Assembly: GCF_000300535.1 (NCBI RefSeq)
Contig: NZ_AMSH01000021.1
Location: forward strand, 1-50,571
Direction: 5' to 3'
DNA: 50,571 nt
Origin: Bacillus xiamenensis
GTDB taxonomy: Bacteria > Bacillota > Bacilli > Bacillales > Bacillaceae
The position numbers and the translations under genes were made by a program. The notes below the pieces were generated by a model, which was not told the origin of the DNA, ran no database searches, and was given only the letters and a program-made list of their open reading frames with translations. Positions 10,599 through 19,916 of this stretch are shown piece by piece. How positions within the stretch are numbered: the stretch's first letter is position 1; each line of letters opens with the position of its first letter.

Positions 10599-11288
10599 TT
10601 ACAAATACCCTTTTTCCTTCAAACTCACAAATTTTTGATCACCTATCACAAGATGATCAAGCAACTGGATTCCAATCAGCTTTCCACATTCAAAAAGTCT
10701 CTTTGTCACTTCAATATCTTCCCTGCTAGGTGTCGGGTCTCCAGATGGATGGTTGTGCACACAGATAAATGAAGCGGCCGAACGTTTAAAGGCCTCTTTA
10801 AAAATTTCACGCGGATGAACAATCGACGAATTCAAACTTCCAATAAACACAGTATGTTTATGAAGAACCTGATTTTTCGTATTAAGATAAAGACAAACGA
10901 AATTTTCTTGCGTCAAAAATCTCATATCTTCCATCACAAAGTTCGCCCCATCTTCTGGCGTGCGAATCACATAACGGTTGTCCGTCGTTTGATGGTGTAA
11001 TCTTGTGCCTAGTTCTAAAGCAGCTAAAAGAGAGATCGCCTTCGCTTTTCCAACTCCGCGAATCTTTGACAGTTCTTCAATTGAAGCTCCCTTCACAGTA
11101 CGAAGACCGCCAAATGTTTGCAGAAGCCTTGCAGAAACTTGAAGAACCGATTCCTTTTTTGTGCCTGTTCTCAACAGGATTGCGACAAGTTCATGGTTTG
11201 ATAAACTACTTGGACCATATTTGATAAATCGTTCTCGCGGCTTTTCATCATGAGGAAAATGCTTCAGCAACATAGGGAAATGACTCAA
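10599..11288 (-). CDS. radC: RadC family protein (JAMM-type, YsxA)
   Basis: 229-residue RadC/YsxA. Helix-hairpin-helix region around KIRGVGKAKAISLLA and a C-terminal MPN+/JAMM domain with the zinc motif HNHPSGDPTPS followed by D. The name derives from an old, now doubtful, link to DNA repair, and the true role is unresolved. The TTG start was chosen because AAGGAG lies 8 nt upstream. A GTG three codons earlier overlaps that site. It lies between maf and mreB, as in B. subtilis. Confidence 0.9.
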   Translation of the reverse strand: MSHFPMLLKHFPHDEKPRERFIKYGPSSLSNHELVAILLRTGTKKESVLQVSARLLQTFGGLRTVKGASIEELSKIRGVGKAKAISLLAALELGTRLHHQTTDNRYVIRTPEDGANFVMEDMRFLTQENFVCLYLNTKNQVLHKHTVFIGSLNSSIVHPREIFKEAFKRSAASFICVHNHPSGDPTPSREDIEVTKRLFECGKLIGIQLLDHLVIGDQKFVSLKEKGYL

Positions 11289-11321
11289 GATAAACACTCC
11301 TTTTTAGATTCCTTCCCGTCA

Positions 11322-11891
11322 TCAAAAAGGGGTGATTCCAAATGTTTCAAGCACTCTAACTGTTTTGGCAATAGGGAGTCCTACAACGGAAAAATAATCA
11401 CCGTCTATTTTTTGTACAAACAGGGCACCTTTCCCTTGAATGCCGTAGCTTCCAGCTTTATCAAGAGGTTCGCCTGTTTCGATATAGCGGTCTATTTCAT
11501 TTTGCGTAAGCGGCCAAAATGTCACTTCTGTCTGCTCATAAAAGGTTTCTTTTCTATTTTCTGATTGAATCGTAACACCCGTCAAGACTTGATGTGCCTT
11601 ACCTGACAATAATTGAAGCATTGAAGCCGCTTCTTCCTTGCCTTTTGGTTTTCCAAGGCATTTGCCGTCCATTGCAACAATTGTATCTGCGCCAATGATC
11701 ACAGCGTTGGGATGTATTTTTTGAATATCATTTGCTTTTTGTTCTGCCAACCATTGGACGTTCTCAGCAGGAGAAAGGTTTCGATTTATTTCTTCTTTTA
11801 ATTGACTTGCTTGAATGTCATATGAAAACCCTGCTAAATCAAGCAATTCTTTTCTTCTAGGTGATTGAGATGCGAGAATCAATTGGTTCAT
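11322..11891 (-). CDS. maf: Maf nucleotide pyrophosphatase
   Basis: 189-residue Maf/Ham1-like house-cleaning pyrophosphatase acting on nucleoside triphosphates (dTTP/UTP in this subfamily). The N-terminal [15 protein letters not shown] motif, the [15 protein letters not shown] segment with the catalytic Asp, and [15 protein letters not shown] are visible. In B. subtilis, Maf overproduction blocks septation and it lies upstream of radC-mreB, as here. Confidence 0.94.
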   Translation of the reverse strand: MNQLILASQSPRRKELLDLAGFSYDIQASQLKEEINRNLSPAENVQWLAEQKANDIQKIHPNAVIIGADTIVAMDGKCLGKPKGKEEAASMLQLLSGKAHQVLTGVTIQSENRKETFYEQTEVTFWPLTQNEIDRYIETGEPLDKAGSYGIQGKGALFVQKIDGDYFSVVGLPIAKTVRVLETFGITPF

Positions 11892-12025
11892 GTTTGTTCA
11901 TCCTTTCAGGGTATAGCCTAAGAAGTAAGATACCCATTCATCCTATCAAATGTACATCTTACCGACAATTGATGAAAAATCATTTTTCATGTTCATTCAT
12001 CATTATGTTGGAAGGAAAAGAAAAA

Positions 12026-12048
12026 AACTAGTCATTTTTTGACTAGTT
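12026..12048 (-). terminator. Intrinsic terminator after spoIIB
   Basis: Perfect 9-bp stem AACTAGTCA / TGACTAGTT with a 5-nt loop, followed on the minus strand by TTTTTTC. The surrounding 11892-12068 gap holds no gene. It presumably also contains the maf promoter. Confidence 0.88.
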
Positions 12049-12068
12049 TAGTTGATTAAAAAATGATT

Positions 12069-13079
12069 TTACGTATTTAATTGATCAAGCAGGGCTTGCT
12101 GAGATTTCCACCCATTTTCAGCAGATGGGTTATTTAAGAGCTGAACTGCTTTCAGCAAACTGCTCTTGGCTGATGCATCAGTTGTTTTTGCATTTTCCAG
12201 CTCAGAAATCAGCTGCGTGACTTCCTTTTGATCTACATCATCCCCTGCAATGACCTTTGAAGATAAGACAGATGCCTTTTCTATTAAACTAGTCAGCTCA
12301 TCCGGCACTTGAAACGAGAGCTCCTTCCCTCCCCATGCTTCAAAGTGCTGATCGATCAACTTTTTCCCAACAGCGCTTGTCATGCCTTGTTCTGTGGCAA
12401 GCCCGGCAATCACATAATATCCATCATCCATTGATACCTTTTTACCTGCATATCCTGCCTCTTTTAAACTGCCAACTAAGTCATCTGCTCCTTTTTCAGA
12501 AGAAAACTTTCCAGCCTGTACGACAAAGGTTGAAAAGCTGCCAGAGACACTTTTTTCATCTTTATTGTCTTTTGATTCATCTGTAGTATCAGCCGGCGGC
12601 GTCTCTCCTCCTGCTTTCATCGAAGGCTCGCTTCCAGATGCTGAGACGCTGATATGATCTCCGTCTGACGGATTGGCTGAACCATTTTGACTTAAACTTA
12701 GTGCAAACACACCGAGGCCTGTCCCAAGAACCACTGCAAACACAATCGTTGTCATCACTCTTTTGAAGGGACCCCGATTTTTACTGAACTTCTGATCAAA
12801 TGAGCCTTTTTTCTTTTGATAAGGCGTGACAACCTTTGGATCAGAGTGATAAATATGATCAGCTGCATCGTCCCACTGGAAATCTTCTTCCTTCGGTTTA
12901 GACGGTTCTTCATGGGAAGCTGCTGCCTCCTGTTCCGATTGCCTCTTTTCCTCCCAGTTCGAAAACGTTACATGATCCTCTTGCTGTTTTTGAGGCTGAT
13001 GATCATCTTCATGAAGCATTTCTTCCTTGCCATTAATATTAACCTTTAACCCTTGTTTTTTTGCCTGCCTTTTTTTCAC
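12069..13079 (-). CDS. spoIIB: Stage II sporulation protein SpoIIB
   Basis: Septal-peptidoglycan protein that helps localise SpoIIDMP and promotes engulfment. 336 residues. It has an acidic/Gln-rich cytoplasmic N-terminus, one membrane segment (about residues 127-149), a linker, and a SPOR domain (about 180-255, beginning STFVVQAGKFSSEKGADDL) that binds septal glycan. The GTG start (MKKRQAKKQGLKVNINGKE) follows GCGGGGA with good spacing and gives a length near the B. subtilis 332. Longer readings would overlap comC without a ribosome site. Expression early in sporulation is expected from the family. Confidence 0.88.
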   Translation of the reverse strand: MKKRQAKKQGLKVNINGKEEMLHEDDHQPQKQQEDHVTFSNWEEKRQSEQEAAASHEEPSKPKEEDFQWDDAADHIYHSDPKVVTPYQKKKGSFDQKFSKNRGPFKRVMTTIVFAVVLGTGLGVFALSLSQNGSANPSDGDHISVSASGSEPSMKAGGETPPADTTDESKDNKDEKSVSGSFSTFVVQAGKFSSEKGADDLVGSLKEAGYAGKKVSMDDGYYVIAGLATEQGMTSAVGKKLIDQHFEAWGGKELSFQVPDELTSLIEKASVLSSKVIAGDDVDQKEVTQLISELENAKTTDASAKSSLLKAVQLLNNPSAENGWKSQQALLDQLNT

Positions 13080-13242
13080 TGTCATTCCCCGCTTTCTGAC
13101 ATTGTTTGTAAGAAAGACCTTTTTGTCCAATGAATCAGCGCGAATGTAACCCGTCCTTCTTTCTGCTTCACACTTTAACATAGCAGATAAAAAAAAGAAC
13201 AAGACTTTTGTCGGCAGGTTAAAAAAGTGTTCGCCAATTTTT

Positions 13243-13974
13243 TCATCCAAAAAAATCGCCAATTGCGATCAGCCTATCGCCCCAAAAAAGATACAGCCAA
13301 AAAGAGAAAGCGATCGCAGGAACAAAGGGAAATGGCTCATCCAGCCTGAAGGAAAACAGCTTTGCATAAACCATTCCAGTGACAGATGAAAGGAAAAGAA
13401 TGATAAGAAACCATTTGAAACCAAAGCAAAACGCAAGCACACCAAACAGCTTCATATCCGCTCCGCCCATGCTATTTGGCTTGAAGCAGTCTAAGCTATA
13501 AAACAAAAGAAAACAAAAAAGGAGAGACGCCGCTCCTTCCCACCAAATCAAAAGCGGTTCTAGCGTGCGGTATATGACGAAAAGAGGAAAAAAGAAAAGA
13601 AAGAGCTCGTTTGGCACTCTCATATAAAGAAGATCACTCACGACAGCAATCACGAATAAACTACAAAGAATCACAAGAAAAAGGCCCTCAAACGAAAAAC
13701 CAGCAGTCCTATAAATGAGCAAAAAAAGGCAGCCTGTTAGCAGCTCAGTCATTGGATACAGGAAAGACAAGCGGGCGCCACAGCGCTTACAAGACCCTTT
13801 CAATACAATATAAGAGATGAGCGGAAGCATGTCATGAAAAGAAAGCGACTGTTTACAAATTTCACAGTGAGAACGTGGAAAAAGAATGGACCGTTTCATT
13901 GGTAGCCTGTCACCAACGAGATGAAAAAATGACCCCATGATCATGCCCGCAAAAAACACAAAAAGATCCGTCAA
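13243..13974 (-). CDS. comC: Prepilin peptidase ComC (competence)
   Basis: Membrane aspartyl protease that processes and methylates ComG pseudopilins, needed for DNA uptake. It has the two CxxC pairs (CEIC and CKRC) of the zinc/N-methylation loop near residues 38-64, the first catalytic Asp in VVSDLLYMRVPN and the second in GGADMKLFGVL. About seven membrane segments are present. The TTG start with AAGGGG 9 nt upstream matches the start of the B. subtilis protein. A longer ATG reading at 14019 has no ribosome site. The gene is probably ComK-controlled, but I did not identify a convincing K-box. Confidence 0.9.
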   Translation of the reverse strand: MTDLFVFFAGMIMGSFFHLVGDRLPMKRSILFPRSHCEICKQSLSFHDMLPLISYIVLKGSCKRCGARLSFLYPMTELLTGCLFLLIYRTAGFSFEGLFLVILCSLFVIAVVSDLLYMRVPNELFLFFFPLFVIYRTLEPLLIWWEGAASLLFCFLLFYSLDCFKPNSMGGADMKLFGVLAFCFGFKWFLIILFLSSVTGMVYAKLFSFRLDEPFPFVPAIAFSFWLYLFWGDRLIAIGDFFG

Positions 13975-14080
13975 ATTCAGTAGCCCCTTCCAGAAATAGA
14001 ATAGACCGGATTGTACCATAGCGATTCATCTTGAGCACCTAGTGAAAATGTGATTTCTCCCCTCTTTCTCATTTCAAAAG

Positions 14081-14120
14081 AAAAAAAGACGCACATTGCA
14101 TCGAAGCAATTGCGTCTTTT
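14081..14120 (-). terminator. Intrinsic terminator after folC
   Basis: Stem AAAGACGCA / TGCGTCTTT with an inner TGC/GCA pairing, followed on the minus strand by a long T-run. It ends the valS-folC transcript before comC. Confidence 0.88.
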
Positions 14121-14122
14121 GA

Positions 14123-15421
14123 TTACCTTAAAATACGATTTCGTATATCTGAAATAAAATAAAGGGAGCCTGTCACAAGGATCACTGCCGAAGGGTCAGC
14201 ACTTTTTTTCTGAATGAAATCAAGTACTGCACGAGGATCTTCATCAAACGATTTTGCTTCTAAATGACTGCAAGCATACAGCTTTTCTGCTGATTCAGCT
14301 CTAGGAAAATCAAAGGAAACAAAATGAATTGAGGAACTAATAGCTTCAAGCTTGTCAATCATTTGCCTGTACGGTTTATCTTTTAACGCGCTAAAACATA
14401 CATGGACTTGTTTACTGGAAAAATGAGCTTGTACGGTTTCTATTAAACGGTCCATCCCCTCTTCATTATGAGCACCGTCTATATAGACAAGAGGCTGATC
14501 TTTGACCTTTTCAAACCTTCCAGCCCATGCCGCTTGCCGAATTCCTTCATACACTTGCTCTTCTGACACATTGATATATCCCTCTTGCTCCAGCCATTCG
14601 ATCAATAGAACCGCAAGGGATGCATTTTGTCTTTGATGTGTTCCGATTAACCCTGTCTCTAGCTGTGGATACTGCCTTTTTGGGGTAGTTAATGTGAATC
14701 GTTCACCTGTTTCCGTCGGCTGTTGATGCTCAAAGGTACAAGTATCATGTAACGAAAGAAACGGTGCATTGTTTTCTTGTGCCTTGTTTTGAATGACAGA
14801 AAGAGCCTCTAGTTGATGGACGGCCGTGATCATCGGAATGCCATTTTTGATAATGCCCGCTTTTTCTGCTGCAATCTGTTCCAGTGTGTCGCCTAAAATC
14901 GCCATATGATCATGCCCAATCGACGTAATCGCTGTTAAGATGGGCGCTGCTACATTTGTTGAATCCAGCCTTCCGCCAAGCCCTGTTTCCAATAGGACAA
15001 AGTCTACTTGATGCACATGGGCAAAATAAGCAAACGCACATGCTGTAATGATCTCAAACTCTGTTGCTGCACCAAGCTCTGTATCATCTAATTCATCGAC
15101 TAAAGGCTTGATCTCATTCACCAAGCTCAGCCACTCTTCATCCAAAATCGGCTCCCCATTTACACTAATTCTTTCATTGAACGTTAAAATAAACGGAGAG
15201 GTAAAGGTTCCAACTGAATAGCCTGCTGACTGTAAAACGGAACGAGTAAACGCAATCGTTGACCCTTTTCCATTAGTACCAGCAACATGCACCGATTTTA
15301 TTTTTTGTTCTGGGTGGCCTAGTCTGTCCATCAGCCATTTCATTCGTTCAAGTCCCGGTTTGACGCCGAAGGCCAGTCTGCTATGAATCCATTCAATGGC
15401 TTCATGATAGGTTGTAAACAA
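14123..15421 (-). CDS. folC: Folylpolyglutamate synthase / dihydrofolate synthase FolC
   Basis: Adds glutamates to (dihydro)folates. 432 residues of the Mur-ligase fold: ATP P-loop HVAGTNGKGSTIAFTRS (about residues 42-58), the TSPFILTFNERI loop, GLGGRLDSTNV and DGAHNEEGMDRL in the C-terminal domain. The TTG start (MFTTYHEA) is preceded by GGGAG at 6 nt and matches the B. subtilis start. An ATG six codons upstream is the alternative. It lies downstream of valS, separated by a terminator-like hairpin that may be read through. Confidence 0.95.
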   Translation of the reverse strand: MFTTYHEAIEWIHSRLAFGVKPGLERMKWLMDRLGHPEQKIKSVHVAGTNGKGSTIAFTRSVLQSAGYSVGTFTSPFILTFNERISVNGEPILDEEWLSLVNEIKPLVDELDDTELGAATEFEIITACAFAYFAHVHQVDFVLLETGLGGRLDSTNVAAPILTAITSIGHDHMAILGDTLEQIAAEKAGIIKNGIPMITAVHQLEALSVIQNKAQENNAPFLSLHDTCTFEHQQPTETGERFTLTTPKRQYPQLETGLIGTHQRQNASLAVLLIEWLEQEGYINVSEEQVYEGIRQAAWAGRFEKVKDQPLVYIDGAHNEEGMDRLIETVQAHFSSKQVHVCFSALKDKPYRQMIDKLEAISSSIHFVSFDFPRAESAEKLYACSHLEAKSFDEDPRAVLDFIQKKSADPSAVILVTGSLYFISDIRNRILR

Positions 15422-15450
15422 TGTCATCTCCCATTTCATACGAAATTTTC

Positions 15451-15487
15451 AAAAAAGACGACTCCATTCCATTAGGAGCCGTCTTTT
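15451..15487 (-). terminator. Terminator-like hairpin between valS and folC
   Basis: AAGACGGCTCC pairs with GGAGTCGTCTT around a 9-nt loop, followed by TTTTTT on the minus strand. It is strong enough to end most valS transcripts. folC begins within 70 nt, so partial read-through or a separate folC promoter is implied. Confidence 0.85.
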
Positions 15488-15492
15488 CAACA

Positions 15493-18135
15493 TTATGCTT
15501 TCAGCTCTTCAATACGCTTTTGAACAGCTTCGCGTTTTGCGACATAATCACGTTCTTTTTCACGCTCTTCTTCCACGACACTTTCAGGCGCTTTTTTCAT
15601 AAAGCCTTCATTTCCTAGCTTTTTCTGTACGCGCTCGACTTCTTTTGTGAGCTTATCAAGCTCTTTTTGCAGACGAGCGATTTCTTCATCTAGATTGATT
15701 AAGCCTTCAAGCGGTAGAATGAGTTCAGCTCCAGAAATAACAGCTGTCATCGCTTTATCACTTGCAGGGACATCTGTGCCAATTTCAAGCACACTTGGAT
15801 TTGTGAAACGCTCAATATATGAACGATTTTTTTCTAAACGTTCCTGTACATCAGATGTAGATGCTTTGATATATAGCTCAACTTGTTTGCTCATTGGCGT
15901 GTTCACTTCACTGCGAATGTTACGAACAGAGCGAATGAGTTCAACGAGCAGCTTCATGTCAGCAGAAGCCTGTTCGTTCGAAAGCTCGGGCTTTACTTCA
16001 GGCCATTTCGCAACGGTAATGGACTCACCTTCATGCGGCAGATGCTGCCAGATTTCTTCTGTTAAGAACGGCATAAATGGATGAAGAAGTCTCATCGTTT
16101 GATCTAGAACATATGCCAGAATCGAACGAGTCGTTTTCTTTGCTGCTTCGTCTTCTCCATAAAGCGGAAGCTTCGCCATTTCAATATACCAATCACAGAA
16201 ATCATCCCAAATGAAGTTGTATAAATGTCTGCCCACTTCTCCGAATTCATATTTGTCAGCAAGCTGTGTGACACTTTCAATCGTTTCATTTAGTCGTGTT
16301 AAAATCCATTGATCCGCAACTGATTTTTCTCCTGTCAAATCAAGCTCGTCATACGTTAAACCATCCATATTCATTAAAGCAAAACGGGATGCGTTCCAAA
16401 TTTTATTCGCAAAGTTCCAAGTGGATTCAACCTTTTCAAAGCTAAAACGCAGGTCCTGACCTGGTGAGCTTCCAGTGGCTAAGAAATATCTTAATGAATC
16501 CGCACCGTACTTGTCGATGACCTCCATCGGATCAATTCCGTTGCCAAGTGACTTACTCATTTTACGCCCCTGCTCATCGCGGATAAGCCCATGAATGAGG
16601 ACGTCTTTGAACGGTTTTTCTCCTGTGAATTCAAGCCCTTGGAAGATCATACGTGATACCCAGAAGAAAATGATGTCATAGCCTGTTACAAGCAGATTTG
16701 TTGGATAGTAGCGCTTGAAATCTTCACTGTCTTCATCTGGCCAGCCCATTGTAGAGAAAGGCCATAGCGCTGAACTAAACCATGTATCAAGCACATCGTT
16801 ATCTTGCTCCCAGTTTTCAATATCTTCTGGTGCTTCGAGTCCAACGTATACTTCCTTCGTTTCTTTATGGTACCAAGCCGGGATGCGGTGCCCCCACCAT
16901 AGCTGACGAGAAATACACCAGTCACGGATATTTTCCATCCAGTGTAAATACGTCTTTTCAAAACGGTCCGGAACAAATTGAACTTGCTCATCACCTTTTT
17001 GCAGTTTGATGGCTTCATCTGCGAGCGGCTGCATTTTCACAAACCATTGTGTAGATAAGTACGGTTCTACAACAGCTCCGCTTCGTTCACTGTGACCAAC
17101 TGAATGCATGTGGTCCTCAATTTTGAACAAAATGCCTGCTTCTTGTAAATCCTTCACAAGCTGTTTACGGCATTCGAAGCGGTCCATTCCTTTGTATTGC
17201 AGCGCATTCTCATTCATCGTGCCATCTTCATTCATCACAAGAATACGTTCTAAGTTATGACGGTTTCCAAGCTCGAAGTCATTCGGGTCATGAGCAGGCG
17301 TAATTTTCACAGCTCCTGATCCAAATTCCATATCAACATAATCATCACCAACGATTGGGATCTCGCGGCCTGTAATTGGTAAAATAACTGTTTTCCCAAT
17401 CAAATGCTGATAGCGTTCATCTTCAGGATGTACAGCGACTGCCGTATCTCCAAGCATCGTTTCAGGTCGTGTTGTCGCAATTTCAATCGAACCTGATCCA
17501 TCTGCTAAAGGATATCTCAAGTGATAAAACGCACCCTGTACATCCTTGTAAATCACCTCGATATCAGAAAGGGCCGTCTTTGTTGCTGGGTCCCAGTTAA
17601 TGATGTACTCTCCGCGATAGATCAGTCCCTTCTCATACAATTGAACAAATACTTGGCGAACAGCTTTATTCAAACCTTCATCTAATGTAAAGCGTTCACG
17701 CGAGTAATCTAGGCCAAGACCCATTTTCGCCCACTGGCTGCGAATAAAATCTGCATATTCTTCTTTCCACTTCCACGTTTCTTCTACAAATTTTTCACGC
17801 CCGAGGTCATAGCGGCTCACGCCTTCTTCGCGAAGTTTTGCCTCTACCTTTGCTTGAGTGGCAATACCCGCATGATCCATTCCTGGAAGCCATAGAACGT
17901 CATAGCCCTGCATCCGCTTCATGCGTGTCACGATGTCTTGAAGAGTTGAATCCCAAGCATGCCCCAGGTGCAATTTTCCTGTCACGTTTGGTGGAGGAAT
18001 GACGACTGTATATGGATCTTTCGTTTTGTCATTTTTTGCTTCGAAAAACTTTCCTTCAAGCCAGTACGTATAGCGGTCTTTTTCAATCGCATTTGGATCG
18101 TACTTTGTAGGCATTTCTTGATTATTTGTTCCCAT
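15493..18135 (-). CDS. valS: Valyl-tRNA synthetase
   Basis: Class I synthetase charging tRNA-Val. 880 residues, as in B. subtilis. It has the HIGH-type motif [14 protein letters not shown] near residue 50, a CP1 editing domain (about 190-350, with [17 protein letters not shown]), the KMSKS loop in [14 protein letters not shown] near residue 525, an anticodon-binding domain, and a C-terminal coiled coil (about 810-880). The ATG at 18135 has GGAGGT upstream. Readings extending further upstream would translate the T-box leader and are rejected. Regulated by tRNA-Val charging through the leader. Confidence 0.97.
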   Translation of the reverse strand: MGTNNQEMPTKYDPNAIEKDRYTYWLEGKFFEAKNDKTKDPYTVVIPPPNVTGKLHLGHAWDSTLQDIVTRMKRMQGYDVLWLPGMDHAGIATQAKVEAKLREEGVSRYDLGREKFVEETWKWKEEYADFIRSQWAKMGLGLDYSRERFTLDEGLNKAVRQVFVQLYEKGLIYRGEYIINWDPATKTALSDIEVIYKDVQGAFYHLRYPLADGSGSIEIATTRPETMLGDTAVAVHPEDERYQHLIGKTVILPITGREIPIVGDDYVDMEFGSGAVKITPAHDPNDFELGNRHNLERILVMNEDGTMNENALQYKGMDRFECRKQLVKDLQEAGILFKIEDHMHSVGHSERSGAVVEPYLSTQWFVKMQPLADEAIKLQKGDEQVQFVPDRFEKTYLHWMENIRDWCISRQLWWGHRIPAWYHKETKEVYVGLEAPEDIENWEQDNDVLDTWFSSALWPFSTMGWPDEDSEDFKRYYPTNLLVTGYDIIFFWVSRMIFQGLEFTGEKPFKDVLIHGLIRDEQGRKMSKSLGNGIDPMEVIDKYGADSLRYFLATGSSPGQDLRFSFEKVESTWNFANKIWNASRFALMNMDGLTYDELDLTGEKSVADQWILTRLNETIESVTQLADKYEFGEVGRHLYNFIWDDFCDWYIEMAKLPLYGEDEAAKKTTRSILAYVLDQTMRLLHPFMPFLTEEIWQHLPHEGESITVAKWPEVKPELSNEQASADMKLLVELIRSVRNIRSEVNTPMSKQVELYIKASTSDVQERLEKNRSYIERFTNPSVLEIGTDVPASDKAMTAVISGAELILPLEGLINLDEEIARLQKELDKLTKEVERVQKKLGNEGFMKKAPESVVEEEREKERDYVAKREAVQKRIEELKA

Positions 18136-18171
18136 TTGTGTAACCTCCACATTTTTTCGGCTGATGAAACA

Positions 18172-18435
18172 TAAAAAAAGCCCTTTCATCCTTATAAAAG
18201 GACGAAAAAGCTTTTTCGCGGTACCACCTTTTTTCATGGAACACATACACGTGTCCCATACACTCTAAAGGATAACGGGGTTCTCCCGAATTTCTCTACT
18301 CAATCATTCAAGAAATTAAGCTCACAGGCGACCTTCCAAACAAGTGTATCCTAGGAAACCTTTCAGCTCTTGGTTTCCCTCTCTTTAGGGGCTTGCTTGT
18401 ACTCTTCCTGGTCCACGCTTACGATATATCACGTT
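18172..18435 (-). promoter_or_regulatory. T-box leader of valS (Val specifier GUC)
   Basis: Contains the T-box AGGTGGTACCGCG at 18217-18229, a 15-pair terminator stem (18179-18193 with 18198-18212) followed by a T-run, and a stem I with an AGTA-type bulge. The likely specifier codon is GTC at 18332-18330, in AAGGTCGCCTGTGAGC. Uncharged tRNA-Val would stabilise the antiterminator and allow valS transcription. Together with the promoter it fills the gap between valS and the small plus-strand gene. Confidence 0.93.
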
Positions 18436-18461
18436 CATCAGCACATACTCATCTTTTATTA

Positions 18462-18491
18462 ATATTACTAAATGCCTTTTGTTTTCGTCAA
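18462..18491 (-). promoter_or_regulatory. Sigma-A-type promoter of valS
   Basis: TTGACG (18491-18486), an 18-nt spacer and TAATAT (18467-18462) on the minus strand, placed just upstream of the T-box stem I. Confidence 0.65.
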
Positions 18492-18587
18492 TCATCTTTT
18501 CCGCTTTTCTTCTTCTTTATACAAATTGGGCAGGCACCCTTTGCCTCATTGCCCATATAATAATAACAAAATAAAGAAGGAGGGCGT

Positions 18588-18782
18588 TTGATTTTGAAGA
18601 AGATCAATCCTTACACACTCCCCCCCTGGCTTAGACAAATTCGGGCAGTTGCCTCCCAAGTCGTTCTCCCGATTGCCATATTTCAAGGGTTTCGCACGAT
18701 CATTTTTCCCACAACATTTGACGTCCTCATCTTAGGTATTCTCATATTTCTCGCCTGTGCCTTTCACCTTGATTGGTTTTAA
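18588..18782 (+). CDS. Small hydrophobic protein, unknown function
   Basis: A 64-residue plus-strand protein divergent from valS. It has a short charged N-terminus with a proline-rich PYTLPPWLRQIR stretch, then two hydrophobic segments (about residues 22-40 and 43-61), so it is probably a membrane protein. A good AAGGAGG site precedes a TTG start. A second TTG two codons later would also fit the spacing. I do not recognise a family. The ribosome site and the composition support a real gene. Confidence 0.6.
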   Translation: MILKKINPYTLPPWLRQIRAVASQVVLPIAIFQGFRTIIFPTTFDVLILGILIFLACAFHLDWF

Positions 18783-18842
18783 AAGAGCTGAAAGATGCAG
18801 GCTCACTCTTATGTAAAGGTCCTCCCATTTTTCAAACAAAAA

Positions 18843-18867
18843 CCTCGTCATTCTGCTGATGACGAGG
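18843..18867 (-). terminator. Intrinsic terminator overlapping the ysxE stop
   Basis: Perfect 9-bp stem CCTCGTCAT / ATGACGAGG with a 7-nt loop, followed by TTTTTG on the minus strand. The upstream arm lies inside the last codons of ysxE. Confidence 0.85.
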
Positions 18868-19885
18868 CATTTTGCTCTTCTTCAAGGCGTCTAGCCTGCT
18901 CCATTTCGTGAATCTTCATGACAGTCGGCTCTGAATTTTTCATTTGCCAATACGCTCTTAACAGCTCCTGACAGCTTTCCATCTCATCCTGACCGCCTGC
19001 TTCATAGGCTTTCACCGTATCAAACAGGCCCTGCGGGTAAGCGAGGTAACTTAGGAACAAATGAAGCTCTTCCTCCCGAAGCGGATTCCCCTTTTGATAC
19101 GTATAAAATAAGGAAGTACATTCAGGACAAGGAGTAGGATAGGTTTTAAAGGTTCGGAAGTAAAAGGTCAGAAGATCGTAAATGGGGGCAGCCTTTTTGG
19201 ACCGCTCAAAATTGGTGAAATGTCCTGTGCCTACATCATTGTACAAAAAGTGATGGACCGACAATTGCCCATGATTTAACACAATACGTGTCGTCTCTTG
19301 ATCTTTCATTTCCTCGTGCCAATCCTCTAAGCGCTCAAGCGCGAATTCACTTGCAGACATCGCTTCTGAAAAATACATAGCAGCAGCCAGTTCAAATGGC
19401 GACATATACCATGTTTGTTCTGCCCGCTCTATAAATCGTTCATACATGTCTTTCTCTGCTTCCCATTTGCTTTTTATTTGTGTGTAGTGAGCTTCTATTT
19501 CTTGCTCTGTGATGTCCATCATCACTTCAGTTCGTTTATGAAGTCTTGCAATCTCTTGAAATAAATATTCATGCTTATCGTCCTGCTCTTCTCTCTTTTC
19601 ATTCGTCAGCCATGGCATGAGGTAATAGGCATACTGGCTATCTCGATGACTTGAGAAAAAGGAACCGCTCTTCGTGCGATAAATCGGCACAAAGGAGCGA
19701 TAGCCCTTTGATTCTAATTCAAGCATTTGCTCTGTAAACTGCATATGCCGATGAGGTTTGACTCGCTTTAGTGCAAATACGCCCTGCTTTGTATACACTT
19801 TGACGACTGCTGAACTGACAGGTTCCATATATTCAGCCTCAAGCCCGTATTCATATAGAACAGATTGGATTTCATCCACGTTCAC
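18848..19885 (-). CDS. ysxE: YsxE, CotS-family kinase-like spore coat protein
   Basis: 345 residues with the aminoglycoside-phosphotransferase/CotS-like fold: an N-terminal lobe with VVKVYTKQGVFALKRVK, a middle helical region, and a catalytic-loop-like segment LNHGQLSVHHFLYND in which HG.L. replaces the usual HGD. It is therefore probably catalytically weak or inactive. In B. subtilis YsxE works with SpoVID in spore coat encasement, and the gene directly follows spoVID here too. The GTG start is uncertain by two codons (GTG at 19879 also possible). Confidence 0.87.
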   Translation of the reverse strand: MNVDEIQSVLYEYGLEAEYMEPVSSAVVKVYTKQGVFALKRVKPHRHMQFTEQMLELESKGYRSFVPIYRTKSGSFFSSHRDSQYAYYLMPWLTNEKREEQDDKHEYLFQEIARLHKRTEVMMDITEQEIEAHYTQIKSKWEAEKDMYERFIERAEQTWYMSPFELAAAMYFSEAMSASEFALERLEDWHEEMKDQETTRIVLNHGQLSVHHFLYNDVGTGHFTNFERSKKAAPIYDLLTFYFRTFKTYPTPCPECTSLFYTYQKGNPLREEELHLFLSYLAYPQGLFDTVKAYEAGGQDEMESCQELLRAYWQMKNSEPTVMKIHEMEQARRLEEEQNASSSAE

Positions 19886-19916
19886 TCACCACATTTTCTC
19901 GGTCGATCATCGCTTC

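Noticed and set aside
13080..13262. Longer spoIIB start overlapping comC
   Set aside because: No ribosome site, and it overlaps the comC end. The GTG at 13079 fits both spacing and length.
18136..18246. N-terminal extension of valS by 37 codons
   Set aside because: It would translate the T-box and terminator. The real ATG has a GGAGGT site and gives the usual 880 residues.
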